Shown here: positions 7,627 to 16,087 of the stretch, in pieces
Numbering within the stretch: position 1 is the stretch's first letter
How the letters are laid out: every line of letters starts with the position of its first letter
NCBI RefSeq assembly: GCF_015864825.1
Contig: NZ_JADYWL010000006.1
Span: 1-64,000 of the forward strand
DNA: 64,000 bases
From: Psychrobacter sp. NZS113
GTDB taxonomy: Bacteria > Pseudomonadota > Gammaproteobacteria > Pseudomonadales > Moraxellaceae
Direction: 5' to 3'
Made by a program: the position numbers and the translations under genes
Notes under the pieces: model-generated
What the model was told of the DNA's origin: nothing
Database searches by the model: none
What the model saw: the letters and a program-made list of their open reading frames with translations, nothing else

Positions 7627-8685
7627 TTACGGCTTTTTGCCGTAGATGTATTGATCGATAAATAGCACTGCTTGCTGATAGCGGGCATCGTAGTCTGGCT
7701 CATCAATCATATATGGCTCGATATGATGGCGCGCAAATATATCAACCAGTCGTTGTTCAAACCGCCCTCGTGCTTCAGGCGTGCCCAATGAGCGCATACC
7801 ATCATCAATCCATGGCGTATTGTTATCCAACATAATCGTATGATCTAAACGAAACTCATCGATACAAGCAGCCACAAAAGGGTGAGTACGATTTTCATAT
7901 TCTTCACAGAATGCCTGTGTGGTGACAAAGTCTGTGTCAACGATTGTGATAGGGGCGGTGGCATTCGCCGTGGCCTCTCGGATAGCTTGAGCATGGTGTA
8001 GGGCAATGGGCCCATAATCCTTATATTGCAACCCAACCTCGCTACCACCCAAGTCTGTGCCGACATACAGCCGCCCCATTTCTAATGCAAAGCTGGCACC
8101 ATAATAATTAGCAAGCTTATGTATTAAGGTTGTTTTGCCTGAGCTTTCACCACCGACGATAGCGACGGTTTTGGTATAGTCACCACGAGCTTGCGGATGA
8201 ATGGCTGACCAATGCGCTACCGGATCACGAGCAATCGCATAAGAGTCAAACTCAGGCTGTAGTGGGGTCGTGACCACACGCAAAAGTAACTGGTCTTGAA
8301 TGTCATTTCGCGTGAGTGGATGGTCGTCAGCCATAAATAATATCGTCTCTGCTGATAGTGATAAGGCGTCCATTAAACGTTGCATTTTGGTATTGCTAGC
8401 AGGCACATTGATAGTGACATCATCATTGGTACTATAGAGGTGTTCGTGCAGCGGCAGCTCGATTTCATGAGTGGTGTGAATATGAATAAATGGTAAGTCA
8501 GCACAGGCCATCTGTAGCCAGCGTGCTTTGTCCTGTAGGGTAATCGTGAAATTTGGATGCGGTGATGGGTGTGCCATAATGACGATATGCAACGTCTTTG
8601 CCTGTCCTGCCGCATACAATATACTACGCATCTGCCCCAAATGTAGAGGTTCAAAATGTCCAATCATTAAGCCCGTCTCGTACAT
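7627..8685 (-). CDS. nadR: NadR-type NMN adenylyltransferase / nicotinamide riboside kinase
   Basis: This 352-residue protein has two enzyme domains. The N-terminal nucleotidyltransferase domain has GHFEPLHLGQ (9-18), the family's GxFxPxHxGH-like motif. The C-terminal P-loop kinase domain has GGESSGKT at 178-185. Together they convert nicotinamide riboside to NMN and then NAD+. Enterobacterial NadR is longer and starts with a DNA-binding helix-turn-helix. That domain is absent here, so this protein is expected to be purely enzymatic. It lies upstream of pnuC in the same direction. Confidence 0.88.
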   Translation of the reverse strand: MYETGLMIGHFEPLHLGQMRSILYAAGQAKTLHIVIMAHPSPHPNFTITLQDKARWLQMACADLPFIHIHTTHEIELPLHEHLYSTNDDVTINVPASNTKMQRLMDALSLSAETILFMADDHPLTRNDIQDQLLLRVVTTPLQPEFDSYAIARDPVAHWSAIHPQARGDYTKTVAIVGGESSGKTTLIHKLANYYGASFALEMGRLYVGTDLGGSEVGLQYKDYGPIALHHAQAIREATANATAPITIVDTDFVTTQAFCEEYENRTHPFVAACIDEFRLDHTIMLDNNTPWIDDGMRSLGTPEARGRFEQRLVDIFARHHIEPYMIDEPDYDARYQQAVLFIDQYIYGKKP

Positions 8686-9215
8686 AGTTATCCTTATTTT
8701 GGCTTTATATTTATTTTATTCTTTTGACTTGTACCTACTGATATAAGTTTGACTATATAAAGGTTTTAGTCGATTTGCAGGTAGGTTATTGTAAACACAA
8801 GTTTGATGCAGAAATTTATATAGATTACTTGTCTTTCTAGAAGATAATTAGTGATCAGTTTTATGCTAATCAAGCTAAATTTTACCAGCTTTATTACTAC
8901 ATAAATAATGCTTATCTATTTGATAGTATTAAAAAAGCCCAAGCAGATGAATTATTGGCGTAAGGTTTTAGCAATAAATCTAGCTTTGAAACATTTTGAA
9001 ATAATTATTTAAAATCAGGGGCTTAGGTGCTCTTATGACAGATTAGGGCAAGCTTAGGTATCATAAACTCACAAAGTACTGCTACATCTTCAACAGATGA
9101 GAGCTAGATAGTTGATATACTTATTCGTAAGTCAAGAGGGCTAAATAGCATTTTGATTGAATATAGCAAATAAGTATAAAAAAATAAGAAAACAAACAAT
9201 AGAGAGGTATTTGAT
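8686..9215. other. 530-bp intergenic region, divergent promoters expected
   Basis: This AT-rich gap lies between the divergent nadR and pspC-like genes. I see no convincing ORF, RNA gene or repeat. A stretch AAAAAAGCCCAAGCAGATG (about 8930) begins like a terminator but lacks the second arm. Divergent promoters must lie here, but I cannot place them reliably. Confidence 0.4.
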
Positions 9216-9428
9216 TTGGCTAAGTTAGCGAAATTACATCGCTCACAGAACAACCGTATGATAGCAGGAGTGATGGGCGGCGTTGCAGAATATGTCGGTT
9301 GGTCACCAACTTGGGTGAGAGTACTGTTCGTCATTATTTCATCATTGAGTGCAGCCGTACCAGGTATCTTAATCTATATCATTTTATGGATAATAATGCC
9401 CAAAGCAACAAGTGCATCATATCAATAA
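9216..9428 (+). CDS. PspC domain protein
   Basis: This 70-residue protein matches the PspC domain: a basic N-terminus with RMIAGVMGGVAEYVGW, then VRVLFVIISSL and a hydrophobic helix ending LIYIILWIIMPK. PspC-family proteins are inner-membrane proteins, some of which signal envelope stress with PspA/B. No other psp genes are nearby, so this is a stand-alone member of uncertain function. The TTG start is chosen because AGAGAGG lies just upstream and the basic segment begins there. Confidence 0.8.
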   Translation: MAKLAKLHRSQNNRMIAGVMGGVAEYVGWSPTWVRVLFVIISSLSAAVPGILIYIILWIIMPKATSASYQ

Positions 9429-9527
9429 ATTATCTTGAAGATTTAAAGCTACACTTTGAAAATCAAAGTTTAACTAAAAAATAAAAAGCCTGATCAATCA
9501 GGATTCCAAAGACATACTTTTCCTCCT

Positions 9528-9558
9528 GCCCAGATGCTCGCGCATCTGGGTATTTTTT
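9528..9558 (+). terminator. Terminator after the PspC gene
   Basis: CCCAGATGC...GCATCTGGG (9529-9550) forms a 9-bp stem with a TCGC loop, followed by TATTTTTTTA. It is about 100 bp downstream of the pspC-like stop. A short palindrome CCTGATCAATCAGG lies between. The rest of the gap up to glyQ shows no feature. Confidence 0.8.
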
Positions 9559-9775
9559 TATCTATTAACTTATTGATGCTTATGGCTTCAGTTTGATTAT
9601 AAATGAGCCATATAACAGGGTTTTTATCGCTGAGATATAAATTTAGTTAAGGTAAATATGGATAAAATAGTCAATTTTTAGTAAGGTGAGCAGACAAATA
9701 GAGTCGTTGCCGAATAGGCTGTACGAGTGCTATCAACGTTTTATTTATTAATACTAATTCCATAGTGATTTTATT

Positions 9776-10744
9776 ATGACATCCCAAGCGAAAAACTCTC
9801 AACCGATGACTTTTCAAGATCTGATCTTAACCTTACAAAACTATTGGGCCGACAAAGGCTGCGTTATCTTGCAGCCTTATGATATGGAAGTTGGCGCAGG
9901 TACTTTTCATACGGCGACATTTTTGCGTTCGTTAGGTCCTGAGCGTTGGAATGCTGCCTATGTACAGCCATCTCGTCGTCCTACGGATGGGCGCTATGGT
10001 GACAACCCAAACCGCTTGCAGCATTATTATCAATTCCAAGTCGTGTTAAAGCCGAATCCACCTAATATCCAAGAGCTATATTTAGATTCCCTAAGAGCTA
10101 TTGGTATCGATCCATTGGTGCATGATGTGCGTTTTGTCGAAGACAACTGGGAGTCGCCAACGTTAGGTGCGTGGGGACTTGGTTGGGAGATTTGGCTAAA
10201 CGGTATGGAAGTGACGCAGTTTACGTACTTCCAACAAGTAGGCGGCATTGAGTGTTTCCCAGTGACTGGCGAAATCACTTATGGTCTTGAGCGCTTGGCG
10301 ATGTATGTGCAAGGCGTCGATAGCGTTTATGATTTGGTGTGGGCAGATGGTGAATTTGGTCGTGTTACTTATGGCGATGTCTTTCATCAAAACGAAGTGG
10401 AGCAGTCTACCTATAACTTTGAGCACGCTGATGTGCCAATGATGGGTCAGATGTTTGATTTCTATGAGCAGCAAGCGGATAAATTGGTGGCTGAAGGTTT
10501 ACCATTACCAGCCTATGAGATGGTACTAAAAGCCTCGCATGCCTTTAACTTGCTAGATGCTCGCGGTGCTATTTCAGTGACCGAGCGTCAGCGTTTCATC
10601 TTACGCGTGCGTACGCTTGCTCGTAAGGTTGCCATTGGTTATGTCGAAGCTCGTGCCAAATTGGGCTTCCCATTGGCGGACGAAGCCCATCGTCAGGCAG
10701 CACTCGATAAGTATTTGCCAAAAGAAGATGGTGAAGATAAGTAG
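9776..10744 (+). CDS. glyQ: Glycine-tRNA ligase alpha subunit
   Basis: This 322-residue protein is the catalytic-core subunit of the bacterial alpha2beta2 glycyl-tRNA synthetase, which charges tRNA-Gly. Family motifs are [11 protein letters not shown] (33-43), [14 protein letters not shown] (62-75) and the [21 protein letters not shown] region. It is slightly longer than the E. coli protein. The beta subunit gene glyS is on the same strand but starts about 590 bp downstream, with an antisense gene in between, so the usual tight glyQS operon is broken here. Confidence 0.97.
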   Translation: MTSQAKNSQPMTFQDLILTLQNYWADKGCVILQPYDMEVGAGTFHTATFLRSLGPERWNAAYVQPSRRPTDGRYGDNPNRLQHYYQFQVVLKPNPPNIQELYLDSLRAIGIDPLVHDVRFVEDNWESPTLGAWGLGWEIWLNGMEVTQFTYFQQVGGIECFPVTGEITYGLERLAMYVQGVDSVYDLVWADGEFGRVTYGDVFHQNEVEQSTYNFEHADVPMMGQMFDFYEQQADKLVAEGLPLPAYEMVLKASHAFNLLDARGAISVTERQRFILRVRTLARKVAIGYVEARAKLGFPLADEAHRQAALDKYLPKEDGEDK

Positions 10745-10746
10745 TT

Positions 10747-11211
10747 TTAATTACAGACACTAGTCTTAGGCACTCGATCATTATCGGATACCATGTCATT
10801 GAGTGCTTTAAGTTTAGTAATAGAGATTTGAAACTGACCGTTGCTAGGTTGCTTTTTATTTGTAAATTGCTCCCATACAAGCGAACCTGAGCCATTATAT
10901 ATTTCCTCAAATGTACCATTTGGCATTATTTTAATAATAATTGCATGTTCAGGTTCACTTCGAAAGGCAACAGATTTAGATTGAGTGGCTTTTATCTCAA
11001 CTTTCAAACCGTCTTTCGTTATAGCGTCGTAGCCTTTGTTACTTGCAGCTAATAGTTCTAGCTCGTAAGCATCTGCTACCAAGCATTCACCTAAGCTACC
11101 TACTAAATGACCATCTGGAGTAAAGTGTCGACCAGGAAACATTTTTTCCAATTCGTTGACAGTATTGTAAAGTTGTTTGACTAGAGTTTGCAGCTTGTCA
11201 TGATTTATCAT
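10747..11211 (-). CDS. DUF6998-like protein with nuclease-like motif, antisense between glyQ and glyS
   Basis: About 154 residues from the ATG at 11211; an in-frame TTG at 11247 would add 12 more but has no ribosome-binding site. The core shows GSLGECLVADAYELELL, then GYDAITKDGLKVEIKATQ, then EPEHAIIIKI and FEEIYNGSG. The order Glu, Asp, then ExK resembles the PD-(D/E)XK nuclease-like fold and fits a family I recall as DUF6998. Function is not established. It ends 2 bp from the glyQ stop and is convergent with it, separating glyQ from glyS. Confidence 0.6.
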   Translation of the reverse strand: MINHDKLQTLVKQLYNTVNELEKMFPGRHFTPDGHLVGSLGECLVADAYELELLAASNKGYDAITKDGLKVEIKATQSKSVAFRSEPEHAIIIKIMPNGTFEEIYNGSGSLVWEQFTNKKQPSNGQFQISITKLKALNDMVSDNDRVPKTSVCN

Positions 11212-11336
11212 AAATGGTTCCAAAACATAAAAAATAGTGTTCCACAATAATATGATTAACTGCTGATTACCATGATTTGGTTATAATCTACTCAATTTTT
11301 AAATATATATGAAATTCTTAATAAATCGAGATTACC

Positions 11337-13430
11337 ATGAGTACTATTCTATTTGAATTGGGGTGTGAAGAACTGCCTCCAAAAAGCCTAAAACCACTAC
11401 GTGACGCGCTACAAGCTAGTGTCACTGAGCAATTGAACGAAGCAGAAATCAGTTTCGATAGTATCAAAGCTTTTGCTGCACCGCGCCGTTTAGCGCTACA
11501 AATTCAGGGCATTGGTGATAAGCAGCCGGATCGCAGTGAGCAAAAACGCGGCCCAGCGATTAAAGCTGCCTTTGATGCTGATGGCAATCCAACACGTGCA
11601 GCGATGGGGTTTGCCAAAGGTTTGGGTATTGAGGCCAGTGAGCTGATAACGATTAACACCGATAAAGGTGATTATGTCGGTTATGAGCAAACCATTCAGG
11701 GTCAAGCGACCACTGAATTGCTACCAGCTATTTTTCAAACGGCGCTTGATAAATTACCGATTGCCAAGCGTATGCGCGCGGGTAGCAGCCGTAATGAATT
11801 CGTGCGTCCGGTACAGTGGGCAGTATTGATGCAAGATAGCACTGTCATCGATACCACTATCCAAGGTCATCAGACGGGTACACAAACTCGTGGACATCGC
11901 TTCCACAGCCCTGATTACCATAATATTGCTCATGCTAATGACTATGAAGAATTACTAAGTGGTTTGAAGGTAGTTGCTGATTTTGATAAGCGTCAAATGC
12001 TCATTAAAAACCAAGTTAAAGCATTAGCGGATGAAGTCAACTCAGATGCCATCGTACCGCAGGCATTGTTAGATGAAGTGACAGCGTTGGTTGATTTCCC
12101 CATTGCTTTACGTGCAAGCTTTGAGGCGCGCTTCTTACAAGTGCCGCAAGAAGCACTTATCTCTACTATGCAAGCCGATCAAAAGTATTTTTGCCTGACA
12201 GATAAAGAGGGCAAGCTACAGCCTTACTTTATCTTTATTACCAATATTGAGTCAAAGGACCCGAACCAAATCATTGAAGGTAATGAAAAGGTTGTGCGTC
12301 CACGTTTGGCCGATGCAGAGTTTTTCTTCTTACAAGATCAAAAGCAGCCGTTGTTTGCACTGACAGAAAGTCTCAAAAACCGTGTATTCCAAGACAAATT
12401 GGGTACAATCTGGGAGAAGTCTGAGCGTATAGCCAAGCTTGCTGCATTTATCGCTGCCTTGATGCAACAGCAAGGTCAGCAGATTAGTATCGATGAAACG
12501 GTACGTGCTGGTATTTTGTCCAAAGCGGATTTGGCAAGTTCATTGGTTGGTGAGTATCCAGAGTTGCAAGGTATCGCTGGTACTTATTATGCGCGCCTAA
12601 ATAATGAACCTGAAGCAGTAGCGACCAGTTTAGAAGAGCAATATTTGCCCAAATTCAGTGGTGATGTATTGCCACAGACCCCTATTGGTATTTGCTTAGC
12701 ATTGGCGGATCGTTTGGACACGCTGGTTGGTATTTTTGCGATTGATCAAGCACCAACTGGTTCAAAAGACCCATTCAGCTTACGTCGCTCAGCCATTGGT
12801 ATTTTGCGTATTCTCATCGAAAAGCAGTTACCGATTAATTTAGTAGCGCTCGTTGAGCAGGCGATTAAGAACTATACGACAGAGGAAGGCAGCAAGATAG
12901 CCAAAATGGGCGATACCTTTACCCAAGTTATAGCATTCTTGAACTCGCGCTATCGTGCGATGTATACTGAGCAAGGCGTTAGCGTTGATACGATTCAGGC
13001 TGTACAAGCCATTAACCCGCATATGCCGCTTGATTTTGATCAGCGTATTCGTGCAGTGCAGGCATTTAGCGAGTTGTCACAAGCGTCAATGCTAGCCGAT
13101 TCGAACAAACGTGTTGCCAATATTTTGGCCAAGTCAGAAGTGAGCGTGGCTGATAATGTCGATGAGACGCTATTGTCTGAGTCTGCTGAGCAAAATCTGT
13201 ATGCGAGTGTGCAGCAAGCGCAAACGGCGGTGCAACCATTACTCGAGCAGGCTGACTATACGCAAGTATTGCAAACGCTTGCCAGTCTAGACGAGCCGTT
13301 GACGCAATTCTTTGACAATGTGATGGTCAATAATGAGGATGTTGCGCTAAAGAACAATCGCTTAGCATTGCTCAAGCAAGTTCGCGCCTTGTTCTTAACT
13401 GTGGCTGATATCAGCGAGTTGCAGTTATAA
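11337..13430 (+). CDS. glyS: Glycine-tRNA ligase beta subunit
   Basis: This 697-residue protein is close to the usual ~690 of bacterial GlyS. It opens with STILFELGCEELPPKSL, typical of the family. The middle holds the HD-like region (EQYLPKFSGDVLPQTPIGICLALADRLDTLVG and GSKDPFSLRR) and the C-terminus has the DALR-like tRNA-binding part (NNRLALLKQVRALF). It supplies tRNA recognition and is required with GlyQ for glycylation. It has its own promoter space because an antisense gene separates it from glyQ. A good terminator follows. Confidence 0.97.
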   Translation: MSTILFELGCEELPPKSLKPLRDALQASVTEQLNEAEISFDSIKAFAAPRRLALQIQGIGDKQPDRSEQKRGPAIKAAFDADGNPTRAAMGFAKGLGIEASELITINTDKGDYVGYEQTIQGQATTELLPAIFQTALDKLPIAKRMRAGSSRNEFVRPVQWAVLMQDSTVIDTTIQGHQTGTQTRGHRFHSPDYHNIAHANDYEELLSGLKVVADFDKRQMLIKNQVKALADEVNSDAIVPQALLDEVTALVDFPIALRASFEARFLQVPQEALISTMQADQKYFCLTDKEGKLQPYFIFITNIESKDPNQIIEGNEKVVRPRLADAEFFFLQDQKQPLFALTESLKNRVFQDKLGTIWEKSERIAKLAAFIAALMQQQGQQISIDETVRAGILSKADLASSLVGEYPELQGIAGTYYARLNNEPEAVATSLEEQYLPKFSGDVLPQTPIGICLALADRLDTLVGIFAIDQAPTGSKDPFSLRRSAIGILRILIEKQLPINLVALVEQAIKNYTTEEGSKIAKMGDTFTQVIAFLNSRYRAMYTEQGVSVDTIQAVQAINPHMPLDFDQRIRAVQAFSELSQASMLADSNKRVANILAKSEVSVADNVDETLLSESAEQNLYASVQQAQTAVQPLLEQADYTQVLQTLASLDEPLTQFFDNVMVNNEDVALKNNRLALLKQVRALFLTVADISELQL

Positions 13431-13463
13431 GTTCTGCCAACACATAATCGTTAATTTTGATGC

Positions 13464-13494
13464 AAAAACCTGGCCTATCGTGGCCAGGTTTTTC
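13464..13494. terminator. Terminator after glyS
   Basis: AAAAACCTGGCC and GGCCAGGTTTTT pair around a short TATCGT loop, followed by T residues. It lies 33 bp after the glyS stop. The flanking A-run may allow action on the other strand. Confidence 0.85.
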
Positions 13495-13698
13495 TGTTAT
13501 AGAACAGCGTCATTAATTGACACGATTGTTTAGTGAATTTATTCAGAAATTCAGCGTAATCAGTAATTAAACTGCAAAGGCATTGTGTTATCGTTATTAT
13601 TGACGGTAAAATTTATATTATTAAAACGTGTTGAATAGTCATTAGCTTATTAGCTCTTTTTATTCCTCGCGTGAAACTATACTCGAAGGAGCACTGCC

Positions 13699-14004
13699 GT
13701 GTTTGCCGTTATTATTGTTATCCTCATTATTTGGGCATCGATGTGGGCTTTTTATAGGTTTATGTACCCACGAGCACCCAAAAGCATGATGCCGAAAAAA
13801 GGCGACGTCACCACACCGCGCCAATGTAATTTTTGTGGCAATAGTCTGGCAGAATATCGCGGTGTACTCGAAAATCTTCAGACTACGCCGAGTTCAACTG
13901 ATGATAGCAACAGTGTTATCAAAACCAATCAAGACTTGTTTTTTTGCAATTATGAGCACCAAGCTGATTTTCATGCCGGTAAGACTTATGGTGCCGATGA
14001 CTAA
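13699..14004 (+). CDS. Small membrane protein with Cys-pair motif, unknown function
   Basis: I do not recognise a named family for this 101-residue protein. It has one N-terminal transmembrane segment (about 2-20), then a positively charged stretch, a CNFCGN pair at about 49-54 and a later single Cys in LFFCNYEHQADFH with nearby His residues. This could be a small metal-binding site (inference). The start is GTG with GAAGGAG upstream. A hairpin terminator follows. Confidence 0.6.
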   Translation: MFAVIIVILIIWASMWAFYRFMYPRAPKSMMPKKGDVTTPRQCNFCGNSLAEYRGVLENLQTTPSSTDDSNSVIKTNQDLFFCNYEHQADFHAGKTYGADD

Positions 14005-14032
14005 GTAGATAGGTTTTGTTTCAAGCATAAAA

Positions 14033-14070
14033 AAGCGCTTAGCTTGAGTTGGCTAGGCGCTTATCTTTTT
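14033..14070 (+). terminator. Terminator after the small Cys-pair protein
   Basis: AAGCGCTTAGC pairs with GCTAGGCGCTT across TTGAGTTG, with one wobble, followed by ATCTTTTT. It lies about 30 bp after the stop of the gene at 13699-14004. Confidence 0.7.
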
Positions 14071-14090
14071 AATAGAGTGCTATTTGCTTA

Positions 14091-14197
14091 TATAGTTGAA
14101 TTTAAATAATTCCGATACAAGTAAGCCAAGTGCAAGCTATACATTAGTATGGTTAGCGAGGATGACGATGTAGCGAGTTTATATGGACTTGACTATA
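14091..14197. repeat. ~107-bp inverted-repeat element (MITE family A), copy 2
   Basis: It starts TATAGTTGAATTTAAAT and ends GACTATA, and contains GATACAAG like the other copies once they are put in the same orientation (the other two run the opposite way). Its right end overlaps the 3' end of the zapA gene: the CTA at 14193-14195, inside the terminal GACTATA, is the zapA stop on the minus strand. Insertion therefore probably replaced the original zapA stop. Confidence 0.6.
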
Positions 14198-14630
14198 GAA
14201 TGGACTGCGCGTCTTTCATGATTTTATTCAGCAGAGCTTCAGATTGTTTGTCTTGTTGCAAGCGGTCTTCGCTAGTTCTCTGATTGGCATGGATTTTCTC
14301 GTATAAGCTCAGGCAACACAGTACCAGTAGGTTTTCTTGACTGAGGCTCGGCGCATCTCTCTTGAGGTCTAGCGCATAGTTATTAATATAAGAGACGGCT
14401 GAATGTAGCTCTTCTTGCTCATGCACAGGGCAGTAGATTGGATAGTTAACGCCAGCAATAGCAATATCAACCTTTTTGATTTGTGGTTCAGCGACTTTCG
14501 CATTAGGTTGAGTAGCGGTATTCGGTATGATCGAAGCTGCTGTGGCGACATTCTTTGGTTGTAGTGCAGTATTTTGCGTTTGGTTATTTGGCAGCTGTTT
14601 TTCTATCGGTTTTTTGTGGTCATCGGTCAT
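14193..14630 (-). CDS. zapA: Cell division protein ZapA
   Basis: This 145-residue protein has a roughly 50-residue Pro/Asn/Ala-rich N-terminal extension before the ZapA domain. The domain starts at KKVDIAIAGVNYPIYCP and continues with ELHSAVSYINNYALDL and a C-terminal coiled-coil helix. ZapA crosslinks FtsZ filaments in the Z-ring. The extension is not part of the classical E. coli protein. The neighbour upstream on the same strand encodes a ZapB-like coiled coil, which fits a division operon. The stop codon lies inside an inverted-repeat element. Confidence 0.82.
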   Translation of the reverse strand: MTDDHKKPIEKQLPNNQTQNTALQPKNVATAASIIPNTATQPNAKVAEPQIKKVDIAIAGVNYPIYCPVHEQEELHSAVSYINNYALDLKRDAPSLSQENLLVLCCLSLYEKIHANQRTSEDRLQQDKQSEALLNKIMKDAQSIL

Positions 14631-14746
14631 GATAAATCCTACAGTATTTGGTCAGTAAGGTGAGTAATATCAGATATTACCGTTATGAGCTTGGCTTAAT
14701 TCACAAGAAGCAATGAGTTATTGTTATAAAAAATTGTGCTTAGTCA

Positions 14747-15187
14747 TTAGCCTTCTACTTGGTCAATATGGGTTAAGCGTTTTAGTACTACTTGTGTGCG
14801 CTCGGCTGCCAATTGATTCTTTTTCTGTAGTTCACTGTTTTGTTGTTTGATATCGCTGTACTGCTGCTTTAATTCATTATTATGCTGTTGTAGCTCGCTG
14901 TTTTGTTGTTGTAATTGGTCGATCTGTTTTTGCAGCTTGTCTTGCTCTTCACCAATCATATGATGCGCTTCTGCAAGGCTTTGGTAGCGTTTATCGAGAT
15001 CGCCCAGTTGTTTTTTAGTACCGTCACGTTCTGTATAGCTAGTCTTGAGCTTGGTTCTTAGCACCGTAAGCTCTTGCGGATCAGCAACAGGATGTTGTTT
15101 AAGGCTGCTAAGTTCAGCACTGACAAGCTGATACTGTTTTTTGATGTCGAGTACCATTTTTTCTAATATTCTAAGTTGATCATACAT
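14747..15187 (-). CDS. ZapB-like coiled-coil protein
   Basis: This 146-residue protein is almost entirely predicted coiled coil, with heptad-like repeats rich in Q, L, K and E (for example QQQNSELQQHNNELKQQY). It resembles the short coiled-coil proteins (TIGR02449/ZapB type) that occur beside zapA. A role at the Z-ring together with ZapA is inferred from context. It lies 116 bp upstream of zapA on the same strand, divergent from the ygfB-like gene. Confidence 0.6.
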   Translation of the reverse strand: MYDQLRILEKMVLDIKKQYQLVSAELSSLKQHPVADPQELTVLRTKLKTSYTERDGTKKQLGDLDKRYQSLAEAHHMIGEEQDKLQKQIDQLQQQNSELQQHNNELKQQYSDIKQQNSELQKKNQLAAERTQVVLKRLTHIDQVEG

Positions 15188-15400
15188 AGTCAGTTTTTAT
15201 CCTTCACAAGTAAGCGTAAATGAATTTTGTTCTCTGCATTTAATAATGCCATAGGTGACCGCATAATATCTATATCAACAAAGTAATTACAAGTATTAGG
15301 CTTGGTCTTTTTATTTTTTATGGTCCACCGTCGTATCAATGACGTTGCGCGGGGGCTGTTTTTGTATTTTCAGTAATAATCAATCACTAGGACATCTATT

Positions 15401-16054
15401 ATGAATGACAATATCTCTGGCTGGAACACTTGGCTGACTGCTTTTGATGACTGGACTGACGTGTCTATCAGCGAAGTACATGGCCTGATGACCGGACTCA
15501 TGACTGCTTGTAATGCGCCTGATGAAGCTGTATGGGCTCAAGTCTTTGAAGAGTTAAGCTTTGGAGCATTACCAGAGCCTGCATTGACATTATTAGCCGA
15601 AGAAGCAGAAGATACCGTGTTTCAGCTAAAGGATAAAGATGATGCTTACTCTTATATGCCGCTGATACCTGATGATGAACATGACTTGTACGAGCGCGTG
15701 ATGGCCTTGAAACAGTGGGCCAATGGCTTTATGACTGGTTTTGGTATCACTGATTGTAGTATTAGTGCTGACGAAAACGAGATGCTATCGGATCTGGCAA
15801 AGATTGGCGGTATTCGTTTAGAGGAAGACGAGATTTTTGAAGGTGGGGAAGAGTCTTATCTGTATATCTATGAGTTTGCCCGTATGGTGCCAGTCAGTTT
15901 TGCCACCCGTAAGCGCAAGGCCGTTAAAGACATCGCCTTGATTTCTGGACTCGCTATCGATGCCAAGACGACCAAAGAGCTACAGGCAGAAGGTAAATTA
16001 CCAAAGCCGATGCCACCAGTCATTGATATTATGAACCAAAACAACCCTTCATAA
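15401..16054 (+). CDS. YgfB/UPF0149 family protein
   Basis: This 217-residue protein fits the UPF0149 (YecA/YgfB) family: SEVHGLMTGLMTACNAP at the N-terminus, LIPDDEHDLYERVMALKQWANGF in the middle and ESYLYIYEFARMVP towards the C-terminus. In Pseudomonas aeruginosa YgfB affects expression of a peptidoglycan amidase gene. The biochemical role elsewhere is not settled. YgfB genes commonly sit beside zapA in gammaproteobacteria, as here. It is followed 33 bp later by argE. Confidence 0.82.
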   Translation: MNDNISGWNTWLTAFDDWTDVSISEVHGLMTGLMTACNAPDEAVWAQVFEELSFGALPEPALTLLAEEAEDTVFQLKDKDDAYSYMPLIPDDEHDLYERVMALKQWANGFMTGFGITDCSISADENEMLSDLAKIGGIRLEEDEIFEGGEESYLYIYEFARMVPVSFATRKRKAVKDIALISGLAIDAKTTKELQAEGKLPKPMPPVIDIMNQNNPS

Positions 16055-16087
16055 GGCGAGTATTGCGTATCACAATAAGGATATTTT

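Noticed and set aside
14005..14192. 6S RNA gene next to zapA, as in enterobacteria
   Set aside because: The space is taken by a terminator and an inverted-repeat element, with no long 6S-like hairpin.
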